Below, piece by piece: positions 1 through 8,133 of a DNA stretch of 63,319 nt. The notes below the pieces were generated by a model, which saw only the letters and a program-made list of their open reading frames with translations, made no database searches and was not told the origin of the DNA. Both the position numbers and the translations under genes were made by a program. How positions within the stretch are numbered: the first letter of the stretch is position 1; the number at the start of each line of letters is the position of its first letter. Origin of the DNA: Cytophagaceae bacterium (lineage in GTDB: Bacteria; Bacteroidota; Bacteroidia; Cytophagales; Spirosomataceae); the NCBI GenBank assembly GCA_027488335.1, contig JAIYBU010000239.1, positions 1 through 63,319 of the forward strand, written 5' to 3'.

Positions 1-113
1 AAAATTAATGATGCTACCAATACAAGTGTTGCACTTGATTGTAGTTCACTCCATTTGGGCCATGTTACCTCTTTGGTTACTTCTTCCCAAGAGTTCTTAA
101 AAAATTCTTGCAT
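1..113 (-). CDS. secE: Preprotein translocase subunit SecE (N-terminal part, cut by window edge)
   Basis: The small single-span subunit of the SecYEG channel that exports proteins across the inner membrane. Reading the minus strand from the ATG at 113 gives a frame open to the edge (37 full codons). It contains EEVTKEVTWPKWSELQSS, the conserved amphipathic helix of SecE, followed by the start of a hydrophobic segment (LVLVASLI). The start lies 23 nt after tRNA-Trp; the tRNA-Trp/secE pair, normally followed by nusG and ribosomal protein genes, is a conserved order in Bacteroidota. The C-terminal half is outside the window, so length cannot be judged. Confidence 0.9.
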   Translation of the reverse strand, partial: MQEFFKNSWEEVTKEVTWPKWSELQSSATLVLVASLI

Positions 114-136
114 AATTTCTGTATTAATAAAAATTG

Positions 137-207
137 CACGGGCACTAAGATTCGAACTCAGATCAAAGGTTTTGGAGACCCGTATGCTACCATTGCACCA
201 TGCCCGT
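137..207 (-). tRNA. tRNA-Trp (anticodon CCA)
   Basis: A 71-nt cloverleaf reads on the minus strand. The acceptor stem ACGGGCA/TGCCCGT is seven perfect pairs; the D stem is GTGC/GCAT; the anticodon loop is CTCCAAA, giving anticodon CCA; the T arm is CTGAG-TTCGAAT-CTTAG. The discriminator base is G, as expected for bacterial tRNA-Trp. The 3' CCA is not encoded. It lies between tyrS and secE and is probably co-transcribed with secE. Confidence 0.95.
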
Positions 208-297
208 GTATGTTTCCCTTTTTGTTTGGGACTGCAAAGATAAGTGTATTTTTTTTCTTTGCAAATTAGAAATACCAAAATTATGCCAAAAAAATAA

Positions 298-419
298 TTT
301 ACGATTTACGAATTACGATTTGCGAATGTTTTTCTAACACAAAGCACACTAACTAATTTATTTATTATCAATCACTTATGTCTTTTTCTTTTATTCGTCA
401 TTCGTAAATCGTCATTCAT
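298..419. repeat. Degenerate TTACGA/TCGTAA repeat arms between tyrS and tRNA-Trp
   Basis: Positions about 298-327 carry repeated ATTTACGA/AATTACGA units, and about 393-419 carry the opposite-strand version (CATTCGTAAATCGTCATTC). The two arms could pair imperfectly across about 65 nt. No gene is visible in this gap. It may end tyrS transcription or simply be a degenerate intergenic repeat. Confidence 0.45.
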
Positions 420-426
420 AATTTTC

Positions 427-1746
427 TTATCCAATTTTCACAATATGGTTTTTCTTGCCTTTGCCAACTAATAAATATTTCCCTTGTAAAAGCTGTAATT
501 CGGAAACTGGCATTTTTTCGTCGGTGATTTTTACTTTATTGATGCTTACGGCGTTTCCTTGCATAGCACGGCGTGCTTCGCCTTTTGATGCGTAAACTTC
601 GTTGTTGGTAGTAACCGAAATTAAATCTAATACGCTTGCACAGCCAGCCCATACTTCTTGCGAAATTTCGGTAGTTGGAACGCCATCAAAAACGCTTGTA
701 AATGTGGCTTCATCTAAACTTTGGAGGGTTTCAAGTGTTCCTTTTCCGAATAAAACCTCTGAAGCTTTTACGGCTAACTCATATTGTTCTTCGCCGTGTA
801 CACGAGAAGTTACGTCTTTGGCGAGTGCTTTTTGGGCAATTCTCAAATGTGGAGCTTCTGCATGTTGAGCTTCGATTGTTTCGATTTCTTCTTTCGAGAA
901 CAACGTAAATACTCTCAATAATTTCTGCACATCTCTATCATCTTGACCTAACCAAAATTGGTAAAATTGGTAAGGTGAAGTCAGATTGGCATCGAGCCAG
1001 ATGGTTTCACCACCTGCTGTTTTACCCATTTTCTGCCCATCAGCTTTTGTCATCAATGGGGTAGTAAGAGCAAATGCTTTGTGCGTTACGTTTTCATCTT
1101 CAACATCTCCAACTATTGCCGCTTCTTTTCTACGAATCAATTCTGTACCTGTTGTGATATTTCCCCACTGGTCAGAACCACCCATTTGTAGGCGAACATT
1201 TTTGTTTTTGTATAACCAGTAGAAATCGTAGCCTTGTAATAATTGGTAAGAAAACTCGGTGAATGAAATACCCGTTGTCAGACGATTTTTTACCGAATCT
1301 TTCGACATCATGTAGTTTACCGTCAAGTATTTACCCACTTCACGCAAAAACTCTAAGAAACCGATTTCCTTAAACCAATCGTAGTTATTAACCATTTCGG
1401 CCGAATTTGCACCACAATCAAAGTCCAAAAACTTTACCAATTGGTTTCGGATACCATCTTGGTTGGCCTTCAACACTTCTTCTGATAAAAACTGACGCTC
1501 GGCCGATTTCCCCGAAGGGTCGCCGACCATACCTGTTGCTCCACCCACGAGTGCATAAGGTTTATGACCTGCCAATTGGAAGTGTTTGAGCAACATAATG
1601 GTTGCCAAATTACCGATATGCAATGATTTAGCGGTTGGGTCGAAACCGATGTACCCAGCCGTCATTTCTTTATTGAGTTGTTCTTCCGTGCCAGGCATGG
1701 CATCTTGCAACATTCCTCGCCAACGTAATTCTTCGATGAAATTCAT
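427..1746 (-). CDS. tyrS: Tyrosyl-tRNA synthetase
   Basis: Cytoplasmic class I synthetase charging tRNA-Tyr. The 439-aa product begins MNFIEELRWRGML and has the HIGH-type motif LHIGNLA near residue 42, the tyrosine-binding region GGSDQWGNITTG, the KMSKS-type loop as KMGKT, and a C-terminal S4 RNA-binding domain ending KYLLVGKGKKNHIVK. Length and order fit bacterial TyrRS. The frame stays open upstream to 1947, but those 67 residues are unlike TyrRS, overlap the upstream gene and cross a hairpin, so the ATG at 1746 is chosen. The next features downstream are tRNA-Trp and secE; tuf, the usual neighbour, is absent. Confidence 0.97.
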   Translation of the reverse strand: MNFIEELRWRGMLQDAMPGTEEQLNKEMTAGYIGFDPTAKSLHIGNLATIMLLKHFQLAGHKPYALVGGATGMVGDPSGKSAERQFLSEEVLKANQDGIRNQLVKFLDFDCGANSAEMVNNYDWFKEIGFLEFLREVGKYLTVNYMMSKDSVKNRLTTGISFTEFSYQLLQGYDFYWLYKNKNVRLQMGGSDQWGNITTGTELIRRKEAAIVGDVEDENVTHKAFALTTPLMTKADGQKMGKTAGGETIWLDANLTSPYQFYQFWLGQDDRDVQKLLRVFTLFSKEEIETIEAQHAEAPHLRIAQKALAKDVTSRVHGEEQYELAVKASEVLFGKGTLETLQSLDEATFTSVFDGVPTTEISQEVWAGCASVLDLISVTTNNEVYASKGEARRAMQGNAVSINKVKITDEKMPVSELQLLQGKYLLVGKGKKNHIVKIG

Positions 1747-1811
1747 AATTTTTATAGTCAACGGTCGATAGACAGCAGTCCATAGACTCTTTTCAATACG
1801 TTTTGTACAAT

Positions 1812-1835
1812 TATGCCACGCTTTTGGGGCGTGGC
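1812..1835 (-). repeat. Hairpin in the tyrS leader
   Basis: ATGCCACGC and GCGTGGCAT form nine perfect pairs around a 6-nt loop. No T-tract follows on either strand, so a simple terminator is not obvious. It would lie at the start of the tyrS transcript if the promoter at 1850-1857 is used. Confidence 0.55.
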
Positions 1836-1849
1836 ATGAAATATTTTCG

Positions 1850-1857
1850 CAAAAATA
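1850..1857 (-). promoter_or_regulatory. Putative -7 box for tyrS (TATTTTTG)
   Basis: The minus strand reads TATTTTTG, an exact match to the Bacteroidota -7 consensus TAnnTTTG, about 100 nt upstream of the chosen tyrS start. No clear -33 TTG is seen, so the call is tentative. Confidence 0.35.
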
Positions 1858-1897
1858 ATAATTACTTATTGACGATTCTGAGAATCGCCTCACATTT

Positions 1898-2557
1898 TTA
1901 TTTTTTATTCTTGGCTTTGTCTTTCTTTGCCCAACGGTAGTAATCACTAAAATTGATACTTGCCGCCACCTGTAATGTACGATTTTGGAAGTTAAGCGGA
2001 ATAACCGATTTATCTTCGAGGGTGTACGTTTTGTTAGTCGTATTTGTCAGACCATGAACGTATCTGATATTCAGACTAAACAAGTGAGCAGCATCAAGCA
2101 TATCTATACGAACACCACCAGCTATGCTGAAATCAGTTTGAGCATAAGGCCCACGTTTTGTGCCAGCATTGAGAGCATAACCATATTCGGGACCAACTAC
2201 TAAATGTATGTTCTTGGCAAATTCATAACCCAAAACTAATGAACCAGTTAGATACTGGTAATCATTACGAAGAATGGTGTTGCCTGTTTCTGCAAAGTTG
2301 GTTGTTGCTTTAAAACTTCCTCCTTTTGCCTGAAAATAGGCTTCAGGTTGAATGCTGATTTTTTTCAGATTCCAGCGATAAAACACTCCTGCATTAATAT
2401 TATTTTTTAGCTTAGGAGTAATATTCGTACGGTTATTAATAATAGCAGTTTTAGAGTCGCTGATGCCGATTTTGAAGCCGTATTGTGTAGCTGGACGCAC
2501 CTGAGCAAAACTAAGAATGCTTACAAAAACTAAAATAGTGGTTAATGCTTTTTTCAT
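1898..2557 (-). CDS. Outer-membrane beta-barrel protein, PorT-like
   Basis: A 219-aa secreted protein. The signal peptide MKKALTTILVFVSILSFAQ precedes alternating short beta-strand-like segments rich in aromatic residues and glycine (for example GVFYRWNLKKISIQPEAYFQ and SLVLGYEFAKNIHLVVGPEYGY), the pattern of the small eight-stranded barrel family PF13568 common in Bacteroidota. It probably sits in the outer membrane; ligand and role are unknown. The C-terminus ends in a basic KKDKAKNKK tail rather than an aromatic residue. It lies 135 nt after the queA-like gene and 151 nt before tyrS. Confidence 0.75.
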   Translation of the reverse strand: MKKALTTILVFVSILSFAQVRPATQYGFKIGISDSKTAIINNRTNITPKLKNNINAGVFYRWNLKKISIQPEAYFQAKGGSFKATTNFAETGNTILRNDYQYLTGSLVLGYEFAKNIHLVVGPEYGYALNAGTKRGPYAQTDFSIAGGVRIDMLDAAHLFSLNIRYVHGLTNTTNKTYTLEDKSVIPLNFQNRTLQVAASINFSDYYRWAKKDKAKNKK

Positions 2558-2642
2558 TGAAATGTTTTTTTCTTGTAGGACAGGTTTTCAACCTATTGGT
2601 TTTTGTGACCTATCTATTCACTGGTTTATGTAAGGCAAATAG

Positions 2643-2659
2643 GCGAACACCCTGTTCGC
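2643..2659. repeat. Palindrome GCGAACA-CCC-TGTTCGC
   Basis: Seven perfect pairs around a 3-nt loop, in the gap between the queA-like gene and the barrel protein gene. The reverse complement of this region shares the phrase TGTGGAGCGAACA with 31210-31222, so it is a dispersed element rather than a gene-specific terminator. Confidence 0.55.
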
Positions 2660-2692
2660 TCCACAGTTGATAACGAAATTTGAGTCGCAAAA

Positions 2693-3904
2693 TTACGGAA
2701 TCAAAAGCGAAGAATCACCATAACTTAGAAAACGAAAATTATTTTCGAGGGCATATTCATAGATTTTCGTCCAATTTTCGCCCACTAATGCCGCTACAAG
2801 TAAGATTAGAGTCGAGTCTGGTTGATGAAAATTTGTAATAATTCCTTTACAAATTTTGAATTCATAACTCGGAAAAATGAAAATTTCGGTTTCGCCGACG
2901 AGTTGTGAAAGGTGATTTTCCGTCATATAATCAATGATAGCTTTCAACGATTGTTCGGCTGTAAAACTTTCGGTTTGATTGTAAGCTATAAGTTTCTCGA
3001 TAAAGAAATCCTGCCTTCCTAATAATATTTTTACGCCATACCAATACAAACTTTCGAGCGAACGCATGGAGGTTGTGCCAACAGGAATTACGAACGACAG
3101 ATTTTCTAATAAATTGATAATAAACGACTTATCGAAAACTATCTGCTCACAGTGCATTTTATGTTCGACTACGTTTTGGACTTTTATGGGTTGAAAAGTC
3201 CCCGCTCCTACGTGCAGCGTAACGAAATCGTGCTTGATGCCTTTTTGAGCCAAATCAGCAAAGACTTGTTCGGTAAAATGAAGCCCTGCGGTTGGTGCAG
3301 CTACCGCTCCATCATTTTTTGAATAGACGGTTTGGTAGGTGTCGTAATCTTTTTGTTCGGTTTCTCTTTTGAGATAAGGTGGCAACGGAATTTGCCCGAA
3401 ATACCTAACGATTTCTGCGAAAGTCAACTCTGAATTATTCCACGAAAATTTTACGTAATTTTTTTCAGAATCGACTAATTCTGCTGTTAATTCTACGTTT
3501 TCTGGGCGTATGCGATATTCACCTACCTCTATATTGTATGTGCCTACTATTTTCTCTTTGAAACGCTTCTTATTGCCAATCATGCAAGCCCACGTGCAAG
3601 TTTCGGTGGTTTCCATGACTTGCGAAACTATACCTGATGGCTCAACTGGATTCAATAAAAAAACTTCAATAATTACGCCGTTGGCTTTCTGAAAAAACAA
3701 ACGAGCGGGTATTACTTTGGTATTGTTGAAAACCAAGAATGTATTTTCGGGAAGATGATTTTTCAGGTTATAAAAAACATCTTCCGAAATCTGTAAATTC
3801 CTGTATAACAACAACTTAGACGAATCACGTGGTTCTACTGGAAAACGTGCGATTCGCTCATCGGGAAGTTCGTAGTTGTATTTTTTTAAGTCTATTTCAA
3901 TCAT
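2693..3904 (-). CDS. queA: QueA-like S-adenosylmethionine:tRNA ribosyltransferase-isomerase
   Basis: QueA transfers and rearranges the ribosyl group of SAM onto 7-aminomethyl-7-deazaguanine in tRNA to give epoxyqueuosine. Family signatures are present: IARFPVEPRDSSKLL near the N-terminus, NNTKVIPARL, GAVAAPTAGLHFT, TLHVGAGTFQP, ITNFHQPDSTLILLVAAL and the terminal FRFLSYGDSSLL. At 403 aa it is some 50 residues longer than ordinary QueA; extra sequence appears around residues 80-145 and 285-335. It may therefore be the longer paralogue seen in Bacteroidota rather than the main queuosine enzyme. It follows a membrane-protein gene by 40 nt, probably in one transcript. Confidence 0.8.
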   Translation of the reverse strand: MIEIDLKKYNYELPDERIARFPVEPRDSSKLLLYRNLQISEDVFYNLKNHLPENTFLVFNNTKVIPARLFFQKANGVIIEVFLLNPVEPSGIVSQVMETTETCTWACMIGNKKRFKEKIVGTYNIEVGEYRIRPENVELTAELVDSEKNYVKFSWNNSELTFAEIVRYFGQIPLPPYLKRETEQKDYDTYQTVYSKNDGAVAAPTAGLHFTEQVFADLAQKGIKHDFVTLHVGAGTFQPIKVQNVVEHKMHCEQIVFDKSFIINLLENLSFVIPVGTTSMRSLESLYWYGVKILLGRQDFFIEKLIAYNQTESFTAEQSLKAIIDYMTENHLSQLVGETEIFIFPSYEFKICKGIITNFHQPDSTLILLVAALVGENWTKIYEYALENNFRFLSYGDSSLLIP

Positions 3905-3919
3905 TTTTCTTCAACGATT

Positions 3920-3938
3920 GATAGGTTGCAAACCTATC
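3920..3938. repeat. Hairpin GATAGGTT-GCA-AACCTATC
   Basis: Eight perfect pairs around GCA, between the membrane-protein gene and the queA-like gene. Its GGTTGCAAACC core recurs in the larger hairpins at 8688-8721 and 20369-20401. Confidence 0.5.
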
Positions 3939-3944
3939 CTACAA

Positions 3945-4448
3945 TCAATCTTCGCTTGGACTCGAAAAAAGTAATCTAAGTGGCAAGAAGAAAATTAGAA
4001 TAATCAACAAGGCAAAACCTGCAATTAAAAGCCAGTTGTAATCAAAATCAAGTTTTTGACCTACCGTTCCGTTGATTCGACGTAAACCAATTAGCACAAA
4101 CGCCAAAAATGTATTGGTGATTGCCACAAAAGCATTAAACCAGCCTTCAATTAAACCACTTAGTTTTTGAGGACTTTTAGCCCATGTACTGAGTGGATTT
4201 ACTTTCGCAAAATCAATTTTCAGTACTTGTGCTTTTAGCAAATTCAAGAGAAAATTGAAAGCAATGACAACTGCGAAAGTAATATAAAAGAAATTTTGCT
4301 TATCAATAAAGCCATCTGGATTGCCACGTTCGTCGTGGTGAATGGCGGCATTATCGGGCATTGTGAAATAACATAACATAAGAGCCACCACCAAAAGTGG
4401 CATCGAGGCTTTACGCCAAAAATTAAAGAATACGTTTGATATTGACAT
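3945..4448 (-). CDS. Four-helix membrane protein of unknown function
   Basis: A 167-aa protein with four probable membrane spans: near residues 13-28, 50-68, 104-122 and 138-158. A soluble loop after the first span contains NAAIHHDERGNPDGFIDKQ, and the C-terminus is short and acidic (SSPSED). I do not recognise the family. It is probably the first gene of a transcript with the queA-like gene 40 nt downstream, and a good -7 box lies at 4536-4543. The ATG at 4448 is the only suitable start before the first span. Confidence 0.7.
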   Translation of the reverse strand: MSISNVFFNFWRKASMPLLVVALMLCYFTMPDNAAIHHDERGNPDGFIDKQNFFYITFAVVIAFNFLLNLLKAQVLKIDFAKVNPLSTWAKSPQKLSGLIEGWFNAFVAITNTFLAFVLIGLRRINGTVGQKLDFDYNWLLIAGFALLIILIFFLPLRLLFSSPSED

Positions 4449-4535
4449 TTTTACTAATGTAAAATGGAAGATGTATAATTAGAGAATGTATCTCGGTATT
4501 TTTAACCGCCTGTTTCGGACGATTGTTTTCGGGTG

Positions 4536-4543
4536 CAAAGTTA
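4536..4543 (-). promoter_or_regulatory. Putative -7 box TAACTTTG
   Basis: The minus strand reads TAACTTTG, matching TAnnTTTG, 88 nt upstream of the membrane-protein gene that heads the queA-like transcript. No obvious -33 TTG was found. Confidence 0.35.
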
Positions 4544-4570
4544 GGGCAGAGATTCGAGAGAATTAGATTT

Positions 4571-4601
4571 TTATTGAAAAAACTGTTTTATTGTATCTTT
4601 A
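4571..4601 (+). promoter_or_regulatory. Putative promoter of the 4626 lipoprotein gene
   Basis: TTATTG (4571-4576) and TATCTTTA (4594-4601) are spaced 17 nt apart and lie just before the ATG at 4626. The -7 box departs from TAnnTTTG at its last base, and the leader would be short. Confidence 0.3.
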
Positions 4602-4625
4602 CAGATTCATTCCAAAACCTCAGCC

Positions 4626-5639
4626 ATGCGTTTTTTCTTGTTTTTTACTTTTGTTTTTTGTCTTTCCTGCCAAAAAGAAACCGCTTCTAAAGATGTTTCG
4701 AGAGGAATTTATTATTGGAAATCAACTTTCAAACTTAGCGAAACAGAACGCCAAACGCTTGATTCGTGCAAAATAAAAAAAATCTATTTTAAGGCTTTTG
4801 ACGTGGATTGGGACTTCACGAAAGCACGAGCAATTCCAAAGGCTACAATCAGATTTGAAGAGGAGATTCCAATAAATCTTGCCATCATTCCAACGGTTTT
4901 CATAACGAATCAGGTTTTGAAACAAACCACTGACCAGCAATTAGATACAACGATTTCGTTTATCAACAAACACATCAGAACAGTTCTAAAAAACAAGAAT
5001 TTTGAAGAAATTCAGTTCGATTGCGATTGGACGATTTCGACCCGTGAACGCTATTTTTATTTGCTCAGAGCATTTAAAAAACTTTTTCCAGAAAAACGTC
5101 TTTCGGCCACTATTAGGCTGCATCAGATAAAATTTGCCCATAAAACGGGTATTCCGCCCGTTGAACGTGGAATGTTGATGTTTTATAATATGTCGAACTG
5201 GAAAAAGCCACAAATCCGAAATTCGATTTATGACCTCGATGCGGCTTCGCAATATTTGTCCACGCTCAATAAATACCCACTCCCACTTGATTTGGTGATG
5301 CCGATTTTTAGATGGGCAATTATTTACCGCAATAATGTTTTCTTGACTGTCATCAATAACATTGATAATCAAGCACTTAGTGAGAAGAAATTCTTAGAAA
5401 AAAACGATACTAAATTTACTGTTTTGGCCGATACTTCGGCGTTCGGAATTTCGTTAAGAAAAGGCGATATGATTCGGGTCGAGGAAGTAAATGCCGAAGA
5501 AATTATCAAAGGTACAAAGACCTTGCGTGAAAAAATATCAAGCCAAAAACTTACCTTTACTTTGTATCATTTGGACCATCATAATATCGCTTTTTATGGC
5601 AACGAAAAACTCGCTAAAATCTATGCTTCGTTTGAGTAA
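4626..5639 (+). CDS. Lipoprotein of unknown function, possibly TIM-barrel glycosidase-like
   Basis: A 337-aa predicted lipoprotein: the N-terminus MRFFLFFTFVFCLSC carries a lipobox with Cys15. The body has alternating strands and helices with phrases such as EEIQFDCDWTISTRERYF, LSATIRLHQI, GMLMFYNMSNW and LDLVMPIFRWAI. These recall (alpha/beta)8 glycosidase-like domains such as DUF3142, but no catalytic pair can be assigned with confidence. The stop overlaps the start of the next gene, also a lipoprotein, suggesting translational coupling and joint function at the cell envelope. An upstream in-frame start would extend into sequence without signal-peptide character, so the ATG at 4626 is used. 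Confidence 0.65.
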   Translation: MRFFLFFTFVFCLSCQKETASKDVSRGIYYWKSTFKLSETERQTLDSCKIKKIYFKAFDVDWDFTKARAIPKATIRFEEEIPINLAIIPTVFITNQVLKQTTDQQLDTTISFINKHIRTVLKNKNFEEIQFDCDWTISTRERYFYLLRAFKKLFPEKRLSATIRLHQIKFAHKTGIPPVERGMLMFYNMSNWKKPQIRNSIYDLDAASQYLSTLNKYPLPLDLVMPIFRWAIIYRNNVFLTVINNIDNQALSEKKFLEKNDTKFTVLADTSAFGISLRKGDMIRVEEVNAEEIIKGTKTLREKISSQKLTFTLYHLDHHNIAFYGNEKLAKIYASFE

Positions 5640-8085
5640 TCGAACCAAATCATTCATTATTTTATTTCTGATTGCCTGCGGCCCCATGCCGTTTGATTAT
5701 GATGAATTTAAGAGTTTTTTCTCGCCCGAAAGTGCGGCTAATGAAGCTAAATTCCGACCTTATAATTTTACGACTCAATTTACTTACGGAAACAATTATT
5801 GGTCTGACGAAGTAGGTACAGCTGACCCTGCCCAAACGGCTAATGTAAAAGCATGGGCCGAATATGCGGGTATTTCGGAGAAAGAAGTTTCGGCCGAATT
5901 ATATCCAGCTTATGGAGAAAATGGTGGAAATGCTCTCAGCGGTGCTTTGCAACGAAAAGGCAAAACCGAAGCCATTGAGTATTTAGCCTTAGCCAAGGAA
6001 ATTGAAGCAATTGATACGGCTTTTGATGCCCCTTATGCCGAAGAAGATACAACCAAAGTCGAGAAAGCGATTGATTATGAGGCTTTGCAAAGTAAAATTC
6101 AGTCTCAATTTGCTCAGACGAATGATGTCTTTTTGAAAGAAAGATTAGCCTACCAAGCCGTAAAAGTGGCAGATATGGCCGATAACCCAAAGAAAAGCAT
6201 TGATTTATACGAAAAACTCGTAAAGCCCCTAAAAACCAAAACATTTATCAGCGATTGGGCGGCTTCTCGTATGGCGGGTGCGTACATGCACGCTGGCGAT
6301 TCGACAAATGCTTATTATCATTTTTCTCAGCTTTTAGTCAATGCCCCTACTCGCCAATCGGCGGCATATTTGAGTCTGCGATACGCTTCTAAGTTTAGCG
6401 AAGATGCCATAAAATTTTGCAAAAATGACACTGAAAAAGCTAATTTATATGCCGCAACGGCCGTTTTACCACTACAAGATGGCTTACCTTTACTTGAAAA
6501 AATCAAAAGTTTAGACACAAAAAATCCTCTTTTAGAGTTTGTAATGGCTCGTGAAATCAACAAAAACGAGTATTACTTTTTCAATAATCAAGAAACCATT
6601 CAGTATGGCTTTTGGGAGGTAGATTCTCTGAAGAAAGTCGATTGGAAAAGCAATGCGAAAAATTATTTCGAGCAATTATTGGCGTTTAATCTCGATGCCG
6701 CAGAAAGTGAGAGTTTGAAAAATTCGCCATTTTGGTACACCGCTGCTTCGTATCTGACATTCATTGGCAAAGATTTCAAGAAAGCCAACGAATTATTACA
6801 AAAAGCCAAAGCGATTCCGACCGAAAACCAAGGTTTGAAAGACCAAATGGCAATGCAAGAAATGATGCTGGCTATCTACGAAACACCCGAAGTAACGCCA
6901 AAAATGGAGGCAACAGTCATGCCATTTCTCGAAAGATTTGCTCGTTCTGATAAATTCCGCACGGCCAATAATTTTAATGCTGCTTGCAAGATTTTGGCAG
7001 CTAAGTATGAGGGTTTACCCGTAAACGATGAATTTGCCGAAAATTTAGGCGAAAAAACAGCCCTTGCCGAAGCTAAAAGCACGAAATCGCTCGGTTGGTT
7101 TTCGGGTTGTTTCGGCAAAAAAGAGGCCGTAGAAAAAGGTGTTTCTTCGTCTGATGCTTCGCCCGAAAATCAAGCTAAGTCTTTTATTATGAAGGTTTTG
7201 GCTTCGTATCAGCAAGCGAAACAAACCGAATACGGCGGAACAGCTTCATTTATGAGCAATACAGACCAATACAAAATCGAAGATTCGACTTCCTCAAAAA
7301 CCATTGCTTATGTGATTGATTATTTTTCAAAAAAATCCACCAATGATTTCGATAAACGCTTACAGAAATTGGCTGGATTTGACAACGACTATCTTTACAT
7401 GGTTTTGGGGCGTAGGGCTTTGTCGGAGCATCAATACGCACAGGCAGCGGAAACATGGAAACATATTTCGCCAAAAACTTGGCAAGCTGAACCTTTCCAA
7501 ACATATTTAGATGTAAATCCGTTTAGCTTAAACGGGCAAGGCGATGCTAATGCCAAACAAAGAGTAACGCCTCTTTCGTTTGCCACTCGAATGGCAGCTT
7601 TGACCGAGAAAGTAAAGCAAAACCCCAATGATTATGAAAGCTGGATGCTTTTGGGTTGTGGCAGCTATAACATGAGTTATTATGGCAATAGCTGGATTTT
7701 GCTGCGTCGTGGTTGGAGTAGCATGGATGCCATCAATGAGCAAGATGATTATTATTCTTACGAAAAAACGCTCTTTTATTTCGATAAAGCCATGCAAACC
7801 GCACCCAAACCTGAGCTTGCCGCTAAGGCTTGTTATTTGGCAGCGGCTTGTCAGCAAATTAAATACAATGCCATTACTACAAAACTCAACGATGGCATTT
7901 ATTTGCTTCCAGAAGACGAAATGAAGAAAAAAGAAGCCGAAAACAGACAAATTTTGGCAAATTTGAAAAAAAATAACTATTCTACGTATTTTAATCTTTT
8001 GAAAACAAAATTCGGCAACACAACCTACGAAAACCAACTGATTGAAGAATGTAGCACTTATAAAGATTATTTAGCAGGAAAATAA
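5623..8085 (+). CDS. Large TPR-like lipoprotein of unknown function
   Basis: About 820 aa from the ATG at 5623, giving MLRLSNRTKSFIILFLIACG with lipobox LIAC. An in-frame ATG at 5596 would add nine residues; the frame opens further upstream but only inside the preceding gene. Helical repeats resembling TPRs occur through the protein, for example DLYEKLVKPL, AAGAYMHAGDSTNAYYHF-like units, KANELLQKAKAI and YEKTLFYFDKAMQTAP. No enzymatic motif is visible. The gene overlaps its upstream partner by 17 nt. Together they look like an envelope-anchored pair with a scaffold or binding role; this is inference. Confidence 0.7.
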   Translation: MLRLSNRTKSFIILFLIACGPMPFDYDEFKSFFSPESAANEAKFRPYNFTTQFTYGNNYWSDEVGTADPAQTANVKAWAEYAGISEKEVSAELYPAYGENGGNALSGALQRKGKTEAIEYLALAKEIEAIDTAFDAPYAEEDTTKVEKAIDYEALQSKIQSQFAQTNDVFLKERLAYQAVKVADMADNPKKSIDLYEKLVKPLKTKTFISDWAASRMAGAYMHAGDSTNAYYHFSQLLVNAPTRQSAAYLSLRYASKFSEDAIKFCKNDTEKANLYAATAVLPLQDGLPLLEKIKSLDTKNPLLEFVMAREINKNEYYFFNNQETIQYGFWEVDSLKKVDWKSNAKNYFEQLLAFNLDAAESESLKNSPFWYTAASYLTFIGKDFKKANELLQKAKAIPTENQGLKDQMAMQEMMLAIYETPEVTPKMEATVMPFLERFARSDKFRTANNFNAACKILAAKYEGLPVNDEFAENLGEKTALAEAKSTKSLGWFSGCFGKKEAVEKGVSSSDASPENQAKSFIMKVLASYQQAKQTEYGGTASFMSNTDQYKIEDSTSSKTIAYVIDYFSKKSTNDFDKRLQKLAGFDNDYLYMVLGRRALSEHQYAQAAETWKHISPKTWQAEPFQTYLDVNPFSLNGQGDANAKQRVTPLSFATRMAALTEKVKQNPNDYESWMLLGCGSYNMSYYGNSWILLRRGWSSMDAINEQDDYYSYEKTLFYFDKAMQTAPKPELAAKACYLAAACQQIKYNAITTKLNDGIYLLPEDEMKKKEAENRQILANLKKNNYSTYFNLLKTKFGNTTYENQLIEECSTYKDYLAGK

Positions 8086-8133
8086 GCCTTCCCTTCGACT
8101 TCGCTCAGGGAACAGCTTTTCTAAAGTAACACA

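Noticed and set aside
427-1746. KMGKT instead of KMSKS in TyrRS as a defect
   Set aside because: Glycine in this position is common in bacterial TyrRS (for example KFGKT in Bacillus), so it is not a sign of inactivity.
1747-1947. N-terminal extension of 67 residues on TyrRS
   Set aside because: The stretch overlaps the upstream gene and a hairpin, contains low-quality sequence unlike TyrRS, and a perfect ATG with family N-terminus exists at 1746.
7528-8037. 169-residue open frame antisense to the TPR lipoprotein gene
   Set aside because: Composition typical of an antisense shadow; the plus-strand gene is continuous through it.
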